Shown: positions 18,421 to 27,511, numbered from the stretch's first letter. The stretch is DNA of 64,000 nt from Bacillus nakamurai (GCF_001584325.1 NZ_LSAZ01000041.1:62001-126000); one strand, 5' to 3'. Translations and numbers: made by a program. The notes: generated by a model from the letters alone, not told the origin.

Positions 18421-19218
18421 ATGACAAATTGGACGGAAATTGATGAAATCGCAAAAAAATGGGTAAGAGAAGCAGGAAGCAGAATCAAACAATCCATGCA
18501 GGAAAACTTGACGATCGAAACAAAATCAAATCCGAATGATTTAGTCACAAATATTGATAAAGAGACAGAACGCTTTTTCATTGACTGTATACAGCAAACC
18601 TTCCCGGGCCACCGTATTCTCGGGGAAGAAGGGCAGGGGGATAAGCTTCACTCCCTTGACGGCGTTGTCTGGATCATTGATCCGATTGACGGAACGATGA
18701 ATTTTGTCCACCAGCAGCGGCATTTTGCGATCTCCATCGGCATCTTTGAAAACGGAAAAGGGAAAATCGGGCTGATTTATGACGTTATGCAGGATGAGCT
18801 GTACCACGCATTCAGCGGAGAGGGTGCTTATATGAATGACACGGCGCTGCCTTCTTTGCGCGAAGTGCCGATTGAAGAAGCGATTATTGCGGTGAATGCC
18901 ACTTGGGTGACGGAGAACAGGAGAATTGACCCGGGCATTTTAGCGCCGCTTGTGAAACGGGTGAGAGGAACACGCTCTTACGGCTCTGCGGCACTGGAGC
19001 TGGCAAGTGTTGCGGCAGGACGCATCGACGCATACATTACCATGAGGCTCGCTCCGTGGGATTACGCTGCAGGCTGTATTTTGCTGAACGAAGTCGGAGG
19101 CATTTATACAACTGTTGAAGGGGAGCACTTTACGTTTTTAGACAACCACAGCGTGCTTGCGGGAAATCCGGCGATACATAAAATCATTTTTAACGACTAT
19201 TTGCATGCTGACAAGTAG
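18421..19218 (+). CDS. suhB: inositol-1-monophosphatase family phosphatase (YktC)
   Basis: This 265-residue Mg-dependent, Li-sensitive-type phosphatase has metal ligands in GEEGQGD (Glu70) and DPIDGTMNFVH (Asp87, Asp90), and the C-terminal WDYAAG motif near residue 206. It hydrolyses inositol monophosphate and, in some relatives, NADP or FBP; the natural substrate here is not certain. ATG with AGAGGTACACGG upstream. The last 14 bases overlap the acetyltransferase start. Confidence 0.92.
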   Translation: MTNWTEIDEIAKKWVREAGSRIKQSMQENLTIETKSNPNDLVTNIDKETERFFIDCIQQTFPGHRILGEEGQGDKLHSLDGVVWIIDPIDGTMNFVHQQRHFAISIGIFENGKGKIGLIYDVMQDELYHAFSGEGAYMNDTALPSLREVPIEEAIIAVNATWVTENRRIDPGILAPLVKRVRGTRSYGSAALELASVAAGRIDAYITMRLAPWDYAAGCILLNEVGGIYTTVEGEHFTFLDNHSVLAGNPAIHKIIFNDYLHADK

Positions 19219-19657
19219 AGAGTTTGAAGAAGAGGACCTCAGCTTCTTGGAGCAATTGGCAGAAGCTCATCCTGTGTGGAAAAAAGAGGAGCTTGGAACG
19301 AAAGATGCGGCAAGCTTTATGCTCTCGTATTCCATGTACAACGGAACATGGCTCGTCTGGGAGGATGACGGGATTCCTGCGGCCGTCAGCTTTCATTTGG
19401 ATTGGGCGCCCTCAAACGGAAAACCGTGGCTTGGAACCGTGGCGGTCCGTCCTGAAGCAGAGCATAAAGGATGTGCCCGCGCGATTATAGAAAAGATCGG
19501 AAGCGGGCTGAAAGCGGAAAATAAAGCCATGTTTGCAGCCGTTCCGATTGACAGGCAGGAATGGGTTCTGTTTTTAAGCCAATGCGGCTTTGAGCAGCTG
19601 AAGCTTGAAAAAGACGACCGGGAAAAAACGTATATGATTATGGTAAAACCATTGTGA
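19205..19657 (+). CDS. ykzC: GNAT N-acetyltransferase, probably YkzC
   Basis: The 150-residue protein has a GNAT fold: the strand with VAVRPEAEHKGCARAIIEKI (about 83-102) is the acetyl-CoA-binding motif A, followed by FLSQCGFEQL, the usual C-terminal element. The substrate is unknown. The frame is open to 19157, but ATG 19205 (MLTSREFEEED) gives the better family fit. It overlaps suhB by 14 bp and has no clear ribosome site, so translation is probably coupled to suhB. The symbol rests on position and memory. Confidence 0.78.
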   Translation: MLTSREFEEEDLSFLEQLAEAHPVWKKEELGTKDAASFMLSYSMYNGTWLVWEDDGIPAAVSFHLDWAPSNGKPWLGTVAVRPEAEHKGCARAIIEKIGSGLKAENKAMFAAVPIDRQEWVLFLSQCGFEQLKLEKDDREKTYMIMVKPL

Positions 19658-19690
19658 AAAAGCCTCCGTGTAAAATCGGCGGCTTTTTTT
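19658..19690 (+). terminator. terminator of the suhB-ykzC unit
   Basis: AAAGCC-CCG / CGG-GGCTTT stem with one mismatch and T7. It shares AGCCTCCGTGTAAAA with the pdhD terminator. Confidence 0.8.
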
Positions 19691-19708
19691 GACAACTGCA
19701 AGAACGTG

Positions 19709-19735
19709 AAAAAGAGACCGGAAATATCCGGTCTC
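19709..19735 (-). terminator. terminator of nprE
   Basis: Perfect 9-bp stem GAGACCGGA/TCCGGTCTC with a 4-base loop, followed on the minus strand by T5. Confidence 0.88.
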
Positions 19736-19742
19736 CTAATGA

Positions 19743-21308
19743 TTACAATCCGACTGCATTCCATGCAGCTTCTACGCTGGCAGCGTCTTGAGAACCGTAA
19801 AGGTCACGCGCTGATTGAATTAAAGCTGCTTTTGCATCTTTAAAACTGGAAGAAGGAGTGAGGTATACTGTTAATGCGCGATAGTAAATTTGCTCTGCCT
19901 TTTTCACGCCGATTTTTGTAATCGTATTGTAAGCGGCTTTGTTCGGAATTCCGCTGTTTGTATGAACGCCGCCATAGTCGCCGTCATCGTTGTTCGGAAG
20001 GTTTTGGTAATTTTTGTAATTGTCAGGCTGACCGTATTTTGTCGGATTCGATAAGCTGCGGAGAGCCGGCTGGCTGACCGTAATATCTTCACCGATATCC
20101 CAGTCCTCAGTATCATTGAAATATCCGAATACATCAGAGAAGGATTCATTTAAAGCGCCCGGCTGATTTTCATAATTCAGGTTTGCCGTTTCCTGTGTGA
20201 CGCCGTGCGTCATTTCATGAGCGGTTACGTCCAATGAGCCTGAAAGAGGAGAGAAGAATGAACCGTCACCGTCTCCGTAAATCATCTGATCGCCGATCCA
20301 GGCCGCGTTATTATATCTGCTGCCGTAGTGAACGGACGATACGATTTTGCTTCCTCTATTATCATAGCTGTTGCGTTTAAATGTCTGATAGAAATAATCA
20401 TACACTTTGCCGAGGTTGTAATGAGCATCAACGGCAGCGCGCTGAGAAGAAGTCGTGAATTGATTTGTAGAGCTTGATACTAACGTGCCCGGCAGGTTAG
20501 ATTGGCGGTTTTGCAGATCATACGTAATAATTTGTGTTCCGGTCGGTTTAGAAAGATCGCGTAACACATATTTTCCGCCTTCAGATGAAATATTTAATGA
20601 TACCGTTTTTCCTTTAAGAGTCGTACCTGTTCCGGTTGCGGCGGCATGCTCCACCTTGTTTTGCTTCTTCAGGATTTTACCCGTTTCTGCATCAACGGTT
20701 ACTTCCCAGTTTGCCGGTTCCGGCTCAATGTAGCGAATGGTTACATCATAAGCGAGACGGTATTTTCCGTCTTTTGTGGCAGCTGCTTTCAGCTCCGCTT
20801 TGTTTTTATTCGGAACATTTCCGTTGGAAACAGCTTCAGGTGATTTGCCGATTGCTTTAAAAGCGTGATTCAGCGCCTGATCAGCGGATAATTTTTTGCT
20901 GTTTGCCGTTTGATTAGAAGAATCATTGTTTAATTCTCCGTTAATCGCATAGACATTGTTGGATTTATCGACGTGAATAATAACTTGAGAGTCTTTAACA
21001 GGCACACCGTTAATGACAGGCACATAGCGGAAGTGCTTGTAGCCGAGGTCATCTGTTGTATGATCAATCAGTTTCAGTCTTTCAGAAGGGTTGCCTTTAA
21101 ACACTTTTCCGTTTTGTTTCAAGTATTGCTTGATCGCTTTGTCACTGACAGAAGGTAATTCAGATTGCACCAATGAATGCTTCGGCACAAAATTTGTCAG
21201 GTTTTCTTTAAGCTGAGGATTCTCAGCAGCCTGAACACCTGGCAGACTGATTGTTAAACTCATAAATGAAGCAGCGACAGCAACAGACAATTTCTTACCT
21301 AAACCCAC
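19743..21308 (-). CDS. nprE: extracellular neutral metalloprotease (bacillolysin)
   Basis: This 521-residue preproenzyme of the thermolysin family (M4) has a signal peptide (about 1-27, cleaving after GVQA), an FTP/PepSY propeptide to about residue 221 (VEHA / AATGTG), and a mature protease of about 300 aa. Zinc ligands are His364 and His368 in HEMTH and Glu388 in GALNESFSD; Glu365 is catalytic, and His449 lies in GGVHTNSG. The sequence resembles B. amyloliquefaciens neutral protease closely. The start is GTG with AAGGGGGA upstream; the longer frame to 21467 is not used. Known to depend on DegU. Divergent from ylaA. Confidence 0.97.
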   Translation of the reverse strand: MGLGKKLSVAVAASFMSLTISLPGVQAAENPQLKENLTNFVPKHSLVQSELPSVSDKAIKQYLKQNGKVFKGNPSERLKLIDHTTDDLGYKHFRYVPVINGVPVKDSQVIIHVDKSNNVYAINGELNNDSSNQTANSKKLSADQALNHAFKAIGKSPEAVSNGNVPNKNKAELKAAATKDGKYRLAYDVTIRYIEPEPANWEVTVDAETGKILKKQNKVEHAAATGTGTTLKGKTVSLNISSEGGKYVLRDLSKPTGTQIITYDLQNRQSNLPGTLVSSSTNQFTTSSQRAAVDAHYNLGKVYDYFYQTFKRNSYDNRGSKIVSSVHYGSRYNNAAWIGDQMIYGDGDGSFFSPLSGSLDVTAHEMTHGVTQETANLNYENQPGALNESFSDVFGYFNDTEDWDIGEDITVSQPALRSLSNPTKYGQPDNYKNYQNLPNNDDGDYGGVHTNSGIPNKAAYNTITKIGVKKAEQIYYRALTVYLTPSSSFKDAKAALIQSARDLYGSQDAASVEAAWNAVGL

Positions 21309-21350
21309 AATAAATCCCCCTTTTTGAAAATAATGAAAACTTATATTGTT

Positions 21351-21380
21351 ATAATAAACCAGCAATCTCACATTCTGCAA
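21351..21380 (-). promoter_or_regulatory. promoter of nprE
   Basis: On the minus strand TTGCAG (21380-21375), 18 bases, TATTAT (21356-21351). AT-rich sequence upstream could hold DegU sites; none is defined here. Confidence 0.55.
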
Positions 21381-21563
21381 TATAAAAATAGGCTCGAAAG
21401 ATGAATTGATAGAATTGTCCTGTGTAAGCTTATGTTGGAAGGTGTCGGGAGATAAGCCGAGAGGCACGTGTTGATGTAGACATGAGTCGATTGATGCGAT
21501 TTAGCGAGAGAAAAATGACAAATGGAAGCAGAAAATATGATAGGGGAAAAATTTTATTATTTT

Positions 21564-21589
21564 TGAAACTTTTTTCAGTGCCGGTTGTC
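21564..21589 (+). promoter_or_regulatory. ECF-type promoter of ylaABCD
   Basis: TGAAAC (21564-21569), exactly 16 bases, TGTC (21586-21589) matches the ECF pattern TGAAAC-N16-CGTC. YlaC, the third gene of this operon, is known to drive its own operon. A perfect inverted repeat, CCGGTT-GTCT-AACCGG (21581-21596), is centred on the -10 element. Confidence 0.65.
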
Positions 21590-21630
21590 TAACCGGGTAA
21601 GGCCTTAATAAATGTAAAGGATTGTTACAG

Positions 21631-23565
21631 ATGTCAGACACTTTCAGCCATTTTATTTTGCACTTCGACAGGTACTTTATTTTAAGCAGGCAGAGCGTTT
21701 TTATCATTCAGTGGTCAGCCGCTTGCCTTTCTGTTTTATACGCGCTTACCTTCCATCCGAAAATCAACCGCCAGACGGTGATGTTTTATGCCGGTTTTCT
21801 GCTGCGTGCCGTTTTATTGACGGGCATTACGATTGAAATGATTCATCAGGTGCGCATTACTCATTTTACAGCAGAATATTTGACGTCAGAAGGCAGTGAA
21901 CTTCTTCCGATTGTCCATCTCTTAATGTATGGGTATGTGCTGCTTACAGCCTTTCACTATATGCTTTTGCCTCAAGAGCAGAAGGGGAAGGGTATGTTTT
22001 ATACCTTTGATCTCACAGTGGTGACGATGCCCGTTATTCAGGTAATCTTTAGTTTTTTCTCCTATTGGAGACACAGCCCTGAATACATGACAAAAACAGA
22101 TATTTATGAATCACTTTGTTTTGTTGTGATCATTTTATTGCTGTTGATTTCTATGAATTTTCTATTCTTTAAGATGTACTGGAAGCCGAAAGCCGTCTTT
22201 ATCGGTTTGTTTTATGCGGCGGTGATCGGGATTTTGGTTTTTGTGCTCGTTCCGTATCCTGACACTGCAAAAGATTACGGCAGGCTTTTTCCGTATACTA
22301 CCTATTTAACGATGGCGGGTTTTCTGATGAGCCATCATTTGTTTCATATGTCAAAAAAAATAAGCTGCCGGGTGAAAACAGCCCTTGCGGCAGCGATTGC
22401 TGTATGTTTTATTGTTTTTTTAAACCCGCTGTACAATGCGGGGGATGCTGCTTTTGCCGTTTCGAAACCGATTTCAGCTGATTTTGTTGATTACGTCGGG
22501 GAGCATATCACCTCAGAAAAAGCGGAACGGATAGTAACTTCATTTTTTCCGGCTAAAAAACCGATTTACTTAGCAGACACTAATCAGGATCTGCATTATT
22601 TTTACCGTTTTAAAACTGAAGATTATGAAGCAGAAGTCGATGAAGTTTCACAAATGATACAAAATTACAACTACCTGAAGAAACCGGAAGGCCGTACATT
22701 GACAGAGAAAGAATATCGCAAAAAGTCATTGGAGTTTTTGTCGGCGCACGGCCGGAAGCTGGATATAGAACGCATTAAAACAAAAGTAAGGAAAGAAAAT
22801 CAGCAGATTGTGGTAGAGATTATACCGAAAAACCCGGACATTCATCATAAGCAGCCGGGTACGGTGTTTTACTGGGAAAAGGAAACCATCATGAGCTTTT
22901 CTGAAAACCCGTCAATCTATAAGCTTGAGTCCTTGCCGCAGGTGCACATGACTCAAAAGGGTATCATCAATAAAACAAAAGCCGCCTTTCATACGCTGCA
23001 AATGTCTGATCAGGCTTTTGGTATTACAAATATAGACATCAACAGCCTGAGTGGCAGCAGTCTGACGGTTACTGCGAAAAACGGGACGGAACTAGAGTTT
23101 GATACAGAATCCGGACGGCTTTTCAAGATTAGTCTCCCAGATGAAAACTCGTCTTTTACAAAGACTGAGCTTCAAAAGAAGCTTTTCTCATTGCTGGGCG
23201 CTGACACTTCAGAGGTTAAGCAAGGTGACAAATTGAAAGACGGTTTTGTGTTTCAGGATGCCGGCGGAAAGCACACAATTACGCTGCAAAATGAAAAGGG
23301 GATGACTGAGGCATCTTTATATGAGCGGGGGATGGCCAAAACATTTTCACACACATATGAAGAGGGGAAAAAAGCATTTCGCAAGGTTGCCGCAAAATAT
23401 AACGATATCATCTACAAAAAACGGGTGAAACCGGTCACAGCGGTGAAAGACGGTGTGAGATATGATGCGTGGCTTGTGATCATTCAGCCGTTCGGTTCAA
23501 ACCGCCATGACGCCTATGTGGTAAATGCGGACACTTATAAGGCGGTGAACCTTTATGAACAATAA
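21631..23565 (+). CDS. ylaA: membrane protein YlaA
   Basis: This 644-residue protein has an N-terminal half with about eight hydrophobic helices (residues 25-275) and a large extracytoplasmic C-terminal region that contains PepSY-like segments (around 340-640, repeated TAKNGTELEFD and VNADTYKAV-like strands). I know no assigned function; it is co-transcribed with the ECF sigma factor YlaC. ATG 21631 is used, with AAAGG 10 bases upstream, rather than TTG 21622. Its end overlaps ylaB by 11 bp. Confidence 0.85.
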   Translation: MSDTFSHFILHFDRYFILSRQSVFIIQWSAACLSVLYALTFHPKINRQTVMFYAGFLLRAVLLTGITIEMIHQVRITHFTAEYLTSEGSELLPIVHLLMYGYVLLTAFHYMLLPQEQKGKGMFYTFDLTVVTMPVIQVIFSFFSYWRHSPEYMTKTDIYESLCFVVIILLLLISMNFLFFKMYWKPKAVFIGLFYAAVIGILVFVLVPYPDTAKDYGRLFPYTTYLTMAGFLMSHHLFHMSKKISCRVKTALAAAIAVCFIVFLNPLYNAGDAAFAVSKPISADFVDYVGEHITSEKAERIVTSFFPAKKPIYLADTNQDLHYFYRFKTEDYEAEVDEVSQMIQNYNYLKKPEGRTLTEKEYRKKSLEFLSAHGRKLDIERIKTKVRKENQQIVVEIIPKNPDIHHKQPGTVFYWEKETIMSFSENPSIYKLESLPQVHMTQKGIINKTKAAFHTLQMSDQAFGITNIDINSLSGSSLTVTAKNGTELEFDTESGRLFKISLPDENSSFTKTELQKKLFSLLGADTSEVKQGDKLKDGFVFQDAGGKHTITLQNEKGMTEASLYERGMAKTFSHTYEEGKKAFRKVAAKYNDIIYKKRVKPVTAVKDGVRYDAWLVIIQPFGSNRHDAYVVNADTYKAVNLYEQ

Positions 23566-23824
23566 AGAAAAAAAGTCCGTTTTTCTCGATTTATATGAGC
23601 TTTATGAGGAAGGAGAGCTTGAGGGAGGCACGCTTCAATGGATGGAGGAGCATGAACCGTTATTCGGAAGTGAGGTAAAAAACGCGAAAAAGCAGCGTGA
23701 GGATGTGGTGAAGGCGCCGGCGGATGATGCCCGCCAGATTAAATATATGAAACGCTGTGCGTACGTATTATATGGCTTCTTTATTGTGCTCTCGATCTGG
23801 ATGACAGTGTGGTTTTATTTTTAA
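23555..23824 (+). CDS. ylaB: small membrane protein YlaB
   Basis: This 89-residue protein has a charged N-terminal region (about 1-63) and a single C-terminal transmembrane helix (about 67-88, CAYVLYGFFIVLSIWMTVWF). ATG overlaps the end of ylaA; AAGGCGGTGA upstream. Part of the ylaABCD operon; function not established. Confidence 0.85.
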   Translation: MNNKEKKSVFLDLYELYEEGELEGGTLQWMEEHEPLFGSEVKNAKKQREDVVKAPADDARQIKYMKRCAYVLYGFFIVLSIWMTVWFYF

Positions 23825-24346
23825 ATGAAAAACAAGATGTCGATTGAACAGTTATACCGTGAACATTATCAAGATATTATGTATTACTTGTACAGACGGA
23901 CTCATGATGCTGAAACCGCTAAGGATCTCGCTCAGGACACGTTTATGAAAGCATTTAACGGGCTTGAGTCGTTTAAAGGCCATTCTTCTATCCGGACATG
24001 GCTCTATGCCATTGCCCATCATACGTTTATCAACTGGTACAGGCGTGACAGAAAATATCAATTTTCAGATATCAGCCAAAGTGAAGGGCTTCAGCAAACG
24101 ACATATGAACTGCCGGAACAATACATAAGCAGGACAGACGCACATGAGGCGTTAACACGGCAGATTCTGCGTTTAAAAAGCGATCAGCAGACCGTTTTGA
24201 TTTTAAGAGAATTTCAAGAGCTGTCTTATGAAGAAATTGCTGACATTTTGGGCTGGAGTCTTTCGAAGGTGAAAAGCACGCTGTACAGAGCAAGGCTGCA
24301 GCTGAAACAGCACTTAGCGGAAAAAAGGAAGGACGGACAGATATGA
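23825..24346 (+). CDS. ylaC: ECF sigma factor YlaC
   Basis: This 173-residue sigma-70 family ECF factor has region 2 (about 8-75, with LAQDTFMKAF and the -10-recognition helix RTWLYAIAHHTFINWYRR) and region 4 (about 110-165, with LSYEEIADILGWSLSKVKS, the helix-turn-helix for the -35). It is linked in B. subtilis to oxidative stress responses and autoregulates the operon. The ATG directly abuts the ylaB stop with no clear ribosome site, so it is probably translationally coupled. It overlaps ylaD by ATGA. Confidence 0.95.
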   Translation: MKNKMSIEQLYREHYQDIMYYLYRRTHDAETAKDLAQDTFMKAFNGLESFKGHSSIRTWLYAIAHHTFINWYRRDRKYQFSDISQSEGLQQTTYELPEQYISRTDAHEALTRQILRLKSDQQTVLILREFQELSYEEIADILGWSLSKVKSTLYRARLQLKQHLAEKRKDGQI

Positions 24347-24636
24347 CTTGCTGTTTAGTGAGAGATTTGCTCCCTTTATATATAGAAGGTGATTGCCAAA
24401 AAGAGACGGAACGGTTTATGGCCCGCCATCTTGAGGAATGCGAGGGGTGCGGGAAATTATACCGTTTGATGAAGGAACCGCTTGAGCTTGACGCCGTCAG
24501 GATAACAGAACCGGCCTGTTACGAGGAAGAAGAAAGCCGGTTCAGACAAAAATATTACGGCGTCATGCTGACAAAAGCCGCCTGCTTGTTCGGCGCGGTA
24601 TTTATGATCATGCTGCTTGTCAATCTGCTGTTATAA
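24343..24636 (+). CDS. ylaD: anti-sigma factor YlaD
   Basis: This 97-residue zinc-containing anti-sigma (ZAS) protein has the HX3CX2C motif at His29, Cys33 and Cys36, plus Cys3/Cys4 as a possible fourth ligand, and one C-terminal transmembrane helix (about 75-96). It holds YlaC inactive; thiol oxidation that releases zinc is the known trigger for this class. Start overlaps the ylaC stop by 4 bp, the usual sigma/anti-sigma coupling. Confidence 0.93.
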   Translation: MTCCLVRDLLPLYIEGDCQKETERFMARHLEECEGCGKLYRLMKEPLELDAVRITEPACYEEEESRFRQKYYGVMLTKAACLFGAVFMIMLLVNLLL

Positions 24637-24668
24637 AAAAGCGCCCGGCTCAATTGCCGGGCGTCTTT
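24636..24668. terminator. bidirectional terminator between ylaD and ylaE
   Basis: CGCCCGGC/GCCGGGCG stem with 6-base loop between an A run and a T-rich tail. Confidence 0.8.
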
Positions 24669-24673
24669 TCCGT

Positions 24674-25021
24674 TTATGCAGCTGGATGAAGACCTGTATA
24701 AATGCTTTCCAACACCTTTTGAGGCAGTGAATGGAAGAAGTCGGCATATAACTGCGCCTGTTCTTTGCCGATGCCTGCTTTTTCGCTGTCAAAATAATAG
24801 GCGCCGTCTTTTTCATAAATCAATTGATTAATGATGTCAAGCAGCTTTGTGAGATCTTCAGGATTTTTTTGTGCCGCTGATTGCAGGAAATGTGTTTCAT
24901 CTGGACTCAGTGTTTTTGCTCCGGCAGAATCGAGCGGGCTGCATGCAAGCAAGGCGGCTGAGGCAGTTACGGCGGCTGTTAATACGGTTTTCTTGAAAAA
25001 AGATGTTTTCATTTCGTTCAC
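24674..25021 (-). CDS. ylaE: lipoprotein YlaE, short form
   Basis: The 115-residue protein has a signal peptide with lipobox ALLAC (Cys27). The mature part carries one unit of the pattern LLDIINQLIYEKDGAYYFDSEKA followed by a helix and ends LESIYTGLHPAA. From memory, the 168 YlaE is about 203 aa with several such units, so this would be a contracted form; both ends are conserved. ATG or the internal ATG (codon 4) are both possible starts. Function unknown. Confidence 0.72.
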   Translation of the reverse strand: MNEMKTSFFKKTVLTAAVTASAALLACSPLDSAGAKTLSPDETHFLQSAAQKNPEDLTKLLDIINQLIYEKDGAYYFDSEKAGIGKEQAQLYADFFHSLPQKVLESIYTGLHPAA

Positions 25022-25235
25022 TCCCTGTCATGTGTATTGGCTTACAGCCACAAGTATAGAAATTGAAATGGGTTTTATGGTATTTCCTTCATACCTTTGC
25101 CGGACTATTTCAAGGTGCATCGTTTGCTTGCCTCTGCTGATGTAACTAGAGAAAGTTCTGTTATTTACGGCTTCCTGACTAGGTGACGGGTGAGTTAAGC
25201 CCTTAATGATCAGAACATTTATACATTCTGAAGAC

Positions 25236-25267
25236 GCAAAAAAGCCTGAATCTTTTATTCAGGCTTT
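25236..25267 (-). terminator. terminator of ylaF
   Basis: Perfect 11-bp stem AAAGCCTGAAT/ATTCAGGCTTT with a 5-base loop, T-rich on the minus strand. The rest of 25022-25317 holds only the ylaE upstream region; nothing else is recognised there. Confidence 0.8.
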
Positions 25268-25317
25268 ACAAGCGTATGCACTTTTTGTGTTTACGGGATT
25301 TCTGATTGGTCATGCTT

Positions 25318-25506
25318 TTAATCAAGCAGTCCTCGTTCACGCATTTTTTTCTTTAAAGTGAAACCGCTTCCCATCATAACGATAACGAGAACAAGGCTTC
25401 CGATGATGCCCCATGCGCTTTTTTCTGCGATAGATACGCCAATCAGCATCATGCTGAAAACAGCTGCGAATGCAAATAATAATAAAAGCCAATTGAATTT
25501 TTTCAT
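25318..25506 (-). CDS. ylaF: small membrane protein YlaF
   Basis: This 62-residue protein has two transmembrane helices (about 5-26 and 32-51) and a basic C-terminal tail (KKKMRERGLLD). ATG with AAAGGGGATGG upstream. Divergent from typA. No known function. Confidence 0.85.
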   Translation of the reverse strand: MKKFNWLLLLFAFAAVFSMMLIGVSIAEKSAWGIIGSLVLVIVMMGSGFTLKKKMRERGLLD

Positions 25507-25573
25507 ATTTCCATCCCCTTTAACGTCATACGTTCAGTTTACAGAAAAACGTGACGCTTTTAAAGAGGATGTG

Positions 25574-25582
25574 TGGTATAAT
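25574..25582 (+). promoter_or_regulatory. extended -10 promoter of typA
   Basis: TGGTATAAT is a perfect TGN-TATAAT extended -10; no good -35 is seen 16-18 bp upstream. Confidence 0.55.
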
Positions 25583-25617
25583 ATGAAAGTTATCTAATTT
25601 TTTTAGGAGATGAAAAT

Positions 25618-27456
25618 GTGAAACTTCGAACCGATCTTCGCAACATCGCGATTATTGCCCACGTTGACCATGGGAAAACGACTTTGGTAGACCAATTGCT
25701 TCACCAAGCCGGAACATTCCGTGCCAACGAAAATATTGCTGAACGCGCAATGGATTCAAATGATCTTGAACGTGAACGCGGTATTACAATTCTTGCGAAA
25801 AATACTGCGATTAACTATAAAGATACACGTATTAATATTTTGGACACTCCGGGACACGCAGATTTCGGAGGAGAGGTAGAGCGGATTATGAAAATGGTTG
25901 ACGGCGTGCTTTTAGTCGTTGACGCATACGAAGGCTGCATGCCGCAAACCCGCTTCGTGCTGAAGAAAGCTCTTGAGCAAAACTTAAATCCGGTTGTTGT
26001 CGTTAACAAAATCGACCGTGATTTTGCGCGTCCTGAAGAAGTGATCGATGAAGTTCTTGATCTGTTCATCGAACTTGACGCAAACGAAGAACAGCTTGAA
26101 TTCCCAGTAGTATACGCTTCTGCCATTAACGGAACGGCAAGCCTTGATCCGAAAAAGCAGGACGAAAACATGGAATCGCTGTATGAAACGATTCTTGAGC
26201 ATGTGCCTGCGCCGGTTGACAATGCTGACGAGCCCCTTCAATTCCAAGTGGCTTTGCTTGATTACAACGATTATGTCGGCCGTATCGGTATCGGACGTGT
26301 TTTCCGCGGCACGATGAAAGTCGGCCAGCAAGTGTCCTTGATGAAGCTTGACGGAACGATGAAATCTTTCCGCGTAACGAAAATTTTCGGTTTCCAAGGG
26401 CTGAAGCGCGTGGAAATTGAAGAAGCAAAAGCGGGAGACCTTGTGGCGGTGTCCGGAATGGAAGACATCAACGTAGGGGAAACGGTTTGTCCGGCTGACC
26501 ATCATGAGCCGCTGCCTGTTCTGCGTATTGATGAGCCTACACTTCAAATGACGTTTGTCGTCAACAACAGCCCGTTTGCGGGACGTGAAGGCAAATTTGT
26601 TACAGCCCGAAAAATTGAAGAGCGTCTGAACGCGCAGCTTCAAACTGACGTCAGCCTGCGTGTCGAGCCGACAGCTTCACCTGACGCGTGGGTCGTTTCA
26701 GGACGCGGTGAGCTTCACTTATCGATTTTGATTGAAAACATGCGCCGCGAGGGCTATGAGCTTCAAGTGTCTAAACCTGAAGTTATCATTAGAGAAATTG
26801 ACGGCGTAACCTGTGAGCCGGTTGAACGCGTTCAAATCGACGTGCCTGAAGAGCACACTGGGTCTGTCATGGAATCAATGGGTGCCAGAAAAGGCGAAAT
26901 GCTCGATATGATTAATAACGGAAACGGCCAAGTGCGCTTGATCTTTACCGTTCCTTCACGCGGCCTTATCGGCTACTCTACTGAGTTTTTGTCACTGACG
27001 CGCGGTTTCGGTATCCTTAACCACACGTTTGACAGCTATCAGCCGATGCAAAAAGGCCAAGTCGGGGGACGCCGCCAAGGTGTGCTTGTGTCTATGGAAA
27101 ACGGAAAAGCGACATCTTACGGAATTCAAGGTATTGAAGACCGCGGTGTGATTTTTGTTGAGCCTGGCACAGAGGTTTATGAAGGAATGATCGTCGGCGA
27201 ACATAACCGCGACAATGACCTCGTGGTGAATGTCAGCAAAATGAAACAGCAGACTAACGTCCGTTCTGCGACGAAGGACCAAACGACAACGATTAAAAAA
27301 GCGCGCATCATGTCGCTTGAAGAATCGCTGGAGTACTTAAACGACGATGAATACTGTGAAGTAACGCCGGAATCCATCCGTTTAAGAAAGAAAATCCTGA
27401 ACAAAAACGAACGTGAAAAAGCGGCGAAAAAGAAAAAAACAGCAGGAATGTCTTAA
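25618..27456 (+). CDS. typA: ribosome-associated GTPase TypA/BipA (YlaG)
   Basis: This 612-residue translational GTPase has G1 AHVDHGKT (14-21), RGITI in G2, G3 DTPGH (76-80) and G4 NKID (130-133), followed by EF-G-like domains II, III and V and the TypA-specific C-terminal domain. It acts on the ribosome in 50S assembly and stress/cold adaptation. The start is GTG at 25618 with TAGGAGATG upstream. ylaH follows on the same strand. Confidence 0.96.
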   Translation: MKLRTDLRNIAIIAHVDHGKTTLVDQLLHQAGTFRANENIAERAMDSNDLERERGITILAKNTAINYKDTRINILDTPGHADFGGEVERIMKMVDGVLLVVDAYEGCMPQTRFVLKKALEQNLNPVVVVNKIDRDFARPEEVIDEVLDLFIELDANEEQLEFPVVYASAINGTASLDPKKQDENMESLYETILEHVPAPVDNADEPLQFQVALLDYNDYVGRIGIGRVFRGTMKVGQQVSLMKLDGTMKSFRVTKIFGFQGLKRVEIEEAKAGDLVAVSGMEDINVGETVCPADHHEPLPVLRIDEPTLQMTFVVNNSPFAGREGKFVTARKIEERLNAQLQTDVSLRVEPTASPDAWVVSGRGELHLSILIENMRREGYELQVSKPEVIIREIDGVTCEPVERVQIDVPEEHTGSVMESMGARKGEMLDMINNGNGQVRLIFTVPSRGLIGYSTEFLSLTRGFGILNHTFDSYQPMQKGQVGGRRQGVLVSMENGKATSYGIQGIEDRGVIFVEPGTEVYEGMIVGEHNRDNDLVVNVSKMKQQTNVRSATKDQTTTIKKARIMSLEESLEYLNDDEYCEVTPESIRLRKKILNKNEREKAAKKKKTAGMS

Positions 27457-27511
27457 TCACTTGCAGAATTTGAAAAGATAGAACCCGAACGTAAAAGGGG
27501 AGGGAATCTTT

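Noticed and set aside
25268..25317. 15-residue basic peptide between the ylaF stop and its terminator (minus strand)
   Set aside because: No Shine-Dalgarno sequence and too short to support; probably the 3' UTR of ylaF.
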